Source: Hydrocarboniphaga sp.
GTDB lineage: Bacteria; Pseudomonadota; Gammaproteobacteria; Nevskiales; Nevskiaceae
Length of the DNA: 40,386 bases
NCBI GenBank assembly: GCA_023254435.1
Contig: JALRLM010000160.1
Location: 1-40,386 of the forward strand
Direction: 5' to 3'
The position numbers and the translations under genes were made by a program. The notes beneath the pieces were generated by a model. The model was not told the DNA's origin. It did no database searches and saw nothing but the letters and a program-made list of their open reading frames with translations. This document shows positions 37,875 to 40,386 of the stretch, piece after piece (position 1 is the stretch's first letter; each line of letters begins with the position of its first letter).

Positions 37875-39308
37875 ATGCGTCGTTTACGCAACGCCAAGAT
37901 TGTTGCCACCCTGGGCCCCGCGAGCCGGGAGCGGGCCACCATCGAGGCCTTGTTCCGCGCCGGGGCCGACGTGTTCCGGCTCAATTTCAGCCATGGTGCG
38001 CACGAGGACCATCGTGAGCGGGCCGAACTGATCCGCAGCATCGAGCGCGAACTGGGGCGGCCCATTGGCATCCTCATGGACCTTCAGGGCCCCAAGCTGC
38101 GTATCGGAACCTTCGCCGACGGTCCGATCACCCTGGTTCCCGACGCGCCGTTCCGCCTTGACCTGCAGAAAGAAATTCCGGGCGACGCCACCCGCGTTGC
38201 CCTGCCGCATCCCGAAATCTTCGCCGCGCTGACCGAGGGCACCGATCTGCTGCTCGACGATGGCCGCATCCGCCTGCGTGTCGAGCGTTTTTCGGCCAGC
38301 CACGCCGAAACCCGCGTGGTCACGGGCGGCAAGCTGTCGGAGCGCAAGGGTGTCAACGTGCCCGGCGTGATGCTGCCGATTTCGGCGCTCACCGAAAAGG
38401 ATCGCCGCGATCTGGCATTCGGGCTCGAACTGGGTGTCGATTGGGTGGCGCTGTCCTTCGTGCAGCGCGCCGAGGACATCGAGGAGATCAAGGCCATCGT
38501 CCAGGGGCGCGCGGGCATCGTCGCCAAGCTGGAGAAGCCGGCGGCGATCGGCCACCTCGAAGCAATCGTCGCCGCCACCGACGCGGTCATGGTGGCGCGC
38601 GGCGACCTGGGCGTGGAGCTGCCGGCCGAGCATGTGCCGTCGATCCAGAAGCGCATCGTGCGCAGTTGCCGCCGCCACGGCAAACCCGTGATCGTGGCCA
38701 CGCAGATGCTGGAGTCGATGATTTCGGCGCCCGTTCCGACACGCGCCGAGGCCTCCGACGTCGCCACCGCGATCTACGACGGTGCCGACGCGGTGATGCT
38801 GTCGGCCGAATCGGCCGCCGGCCAGTATCCGATCGAAGCCGTGCAGATGATGGAACGCATCATCACGCAGACCGAATCCGACCCGCATTACCGCGAAGTC
38901 ACCGATGCCGCGCACACGCCGCCGCAGGCCGACATCGCAGGGGCCATCGGCGAGGCAGCCTGCAATGTCGCCAGCCGGCTCAAGGCCGCCGCCGTGGTCG
39001 CCTATACGCGCTCGGGTTCGTCGGCCTTGCGCGTGTCGCGCGAGCGGCCCGAGGCGCCGATCATCGGCATGACGCCCCTGCAGGCCACCGCTCGGCGCAT
39101 GGCGCTGGTGTGGGGCGTGCATTCGGTGCTCACGCACGAGGTGGCCAGCGTCAACGAGATGACCAACTTCGCATCCTGGACGGCGGCCGAGGAGCAGTTC
39201 GCCCGTCACGGTCAGTCGGTGGTCATCGTCGCCGGACTGCCGTTCGGCGAATCCGGTTTCACCAACCTGCTGCGGGTCGCCCAGATCGGCGGCGAAACGC
39301 TGCACTGA
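37875..39308 (+). CDS. pyk: Pyruvate kinase
   Basis: MRRLRNAKIVATLGPASRE, FRLNFSHG, LMDLQGPKLRIG, KLEKPAAIGHLEAIVAATDAVMVARGDLGVE; RBS AGGAGGG. Confidence 0.97.
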   Translation: MRRLRNAKIVATLGPASRERATIEALFRAGADVFRLNFSHGAHEDHRERAELIRSIERELGRPIGILMDLQGPKLRIGTFADGPITLVPDAPFRLDLQKEIPGDATRVALPHPEIFAALTEGTDLLLDDGRIRLRVERFSASHAETRVVTGGKLSERKGVNVPGVMLPISALTEKDRRDLAFGLELGVDWVALSFVQRAEDIEEIKAIVQGRAGIVAKLEKPAAIGHLEAIVAATDAVMVARGDLGVELPAEHVPSIQKRIVRSCRRHGKPVIVATQMLESMISAPVPTRAEASDVATAIYDGADAVMLSAESAAGQYPIEAVQMMERIITQTESDPHYREVTDAAHTPPQADIAGAIGEAACNVASRLKAAAVVAYTRSGSSALRVSRERPEAPIIGMTPLQATARRMALVWGVHSVLTHEVASVNEMTNFASWTAAEEQFARHGQSVVIVAGLPFGESGFTNLLRVAQIGGETLH

Positions 39309-39464
39309 TCGCGCGCGGGTTTCCATTCGCGTGATCCCATCGCCGTGAGGCGATGCGCCGCATTGGCGCATCTGCTGCGATGCCCTTTGCGCTCACGCCG
39401 GCCTCACGAGAATGACGCCGGCGGGCTCGCTTTTTGTTCACTGCTTCATTCGACAAGGAATGCC

Positions 39465-40386
39465 ATGAAAACCTATGCCTATGCTGCGCAGAGCGGTTCG
39501 ACACCGCTGGCGCCTTTCTCCTTCGATCGTCGCGCGACGGGCGACAACGATGTCGCCATCGACATCCTTTATTGCGGCGTCTGCCACTCCGATCTGCACA
39601 CGGCGCGCAGCGAGTGGTCGGGCACCGTCTACCCTTGCGTGCCGGGCCATGAAATCGTCGGCCGCGTCACCGCCGTGGGTTCCAAGGTCAGCCGCTTCAA
39701 GGCTGGCGATATGGTCGGCGTGGGCTGCATGGTCGACAGCTGCCAGCAGTGCGAATCCTGCCGCGAAGGCCTGGAGCAGTACTGCAGCAAGGGCTTCACG
39801 GGCACCTACAACGGTCGGGATCGCAGCACGCGCAGCAACACCTACGGCGGCTACTCCGACAAGATCGTGGTGCGTCAGGAGTTCGTGCTGAGCGTGCCCG
39901 ACAAGCTCGATCCGGCTGCGGCGGCGCCGCTGCTGTGCGCGGGCATCACCACGTTCTCGCCGCTGCATCACTGGAAGATCGGCAAGGGCAGCAAGGTCGG
40001 CGTCGTCGGCCTGGGCGGGCTCGGTCACATGGGCGTCAAGATCGCCAAGGCCATGGGCGCCGAAGTCACGCTGTTCACGACCTCGCCCGGCAAGGAGGCC
40101 GATGCGCGTCGCCTCGGTGCCGATCACACCGTGATCTCCAGGGATGCCCAGCAGATGGCGACCGTCGCCGGCACGCTGGATTTCATCCTCAACACCGTGG
40201 CCGCGCCGCTGGATCTCGATCCCTACATCGCCGCGCTCAAGCGCGAAGGCACCATGGTGCTGGTCGGCGTGCCGGCCGAGCCGCACCAGAGCCCGAACGT
40301 GGGCGGACTGATCTTCGGGCGCCGAGCCATCGCGGGATCGCTGATCGGCGGCATTCCGGAGACCCAGCAGATGCTCGATTTCTGCG
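39465..40386 (+). CDS. Zinc-type NAD(P)-dependent alcohol dehydrogenase (AdhC/YahK-like), 3' truncated by window end
   Basis: Open frame from ATG 39465 to the window end, so absent from the ORF track: MKTYAYAAQSGSTPLAPFSFDRR...DILYCGVCHSDLHTARSEWSGTVYPCVPGHEIVGRV, CQQCESCREGLEQYCSK, GLGGLGHMGVKIAKAMGAEV. Confidence 0.93.
   Translation, partial: MKTYAYAAQSGSTPLAPFSFDRRATGDNDVAIDILYCGVCHSDLHTARSEWSGTVYPCVPGHEIVGRVTAVGSKVSRFKAGDMVGVGCMVDSCQQCESCREGLEQYCSKGFTGTYNGRDRSTRSNTYGGYSDKIVVRQEFVLSVPDKLDPAAAAPLLCAGITTFSPLHHWKIGKGSKVGVVGLGGLGHMGVKIAKAMGAEVTLFTTSPGKEADARRLGADHTVISRDAQQMATVAGTLDFILNTVAAPLDLDPYIAALKREGTMVLVGVPAEPHQSPNVGGLIFGRRAIAGSLIGGIPETQQMLDFC

Noticed and set aside
39438-40286. 282-aa minus-strand ORF
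   Set aside because: Antisense to the truncated zinc alcohol dehydrogenase, which has complete Cys/His zinc motifs.
1-40386. CRISPR array, prophage, tRNA/rRNA or intact insertion sequence
   Set aside because: No regularly spaced repeats, phage structural/integrase/transposase motifs, or RNA-gene hallmarks were seen; a tRNAscan/CMsearch run would be needed to exclude small RNAs formally.

Overview
This 40.4-kb, GC-rich window is gammaproteobacterial-looking chromosome (Xanthomonadales/Nevskiales-like by protein flavour; an inference, not tested). It is densely packed with mostly housekeeping and envelope genes. I support about 34 CDS. In order: a TolB/TPR protein (5'-truncated by the window), an Atm1-type ABC exporter, a PlsC-like acyltransferase coupled to an SDR, dps, a small Cys-containing secreted protein, an orphan OppF-like ATPase, an M48 lipoprotein protease, pdxH, an AcuI/YhdH reductase, a split kdp locus (kdpFABC-orfX, then an inverted alpha-amylase, then kdpDE), an EF-hand lipoprotein, a Pro/Ala-rich membrane-anchored protein, two paralogous small lipoproteins, an FAD/NAD(P)-binding protein, proline iminopeptidase, mltD, DUF3096, DUF456, virJ/acvB, mprF, a TetR regulator, a GGDEF cyclase, a fatty-acid desaturase, rpoH, pyruvate kinase, and a 3'-truncated zinc alcohol dehydrogenase. 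No CRISPR array, tRNA, rRNA, prophage or intact IS was recognised. The strongest non-obvious signals are: (1) a near-perfect CIRCE (HrcA) operator just upstream of rpoH; (2) a mprF-virJ-DUF456-DUF3096 unit, with mprF and virJ overlapping by ATGA, facing a TetR gene whose upstream region carries phased CTGATTCAG repeats; (3) an uncharacterised gene coupled to kdpC, in a kdp locus split by an amylase gene; (4) a small secreted protein resembling the start of a TonB-receptor plug; (5) a ~108-bp MITE-like inverted-repeat element; (6) a perfect 21-bp hairpin without a U-tract.
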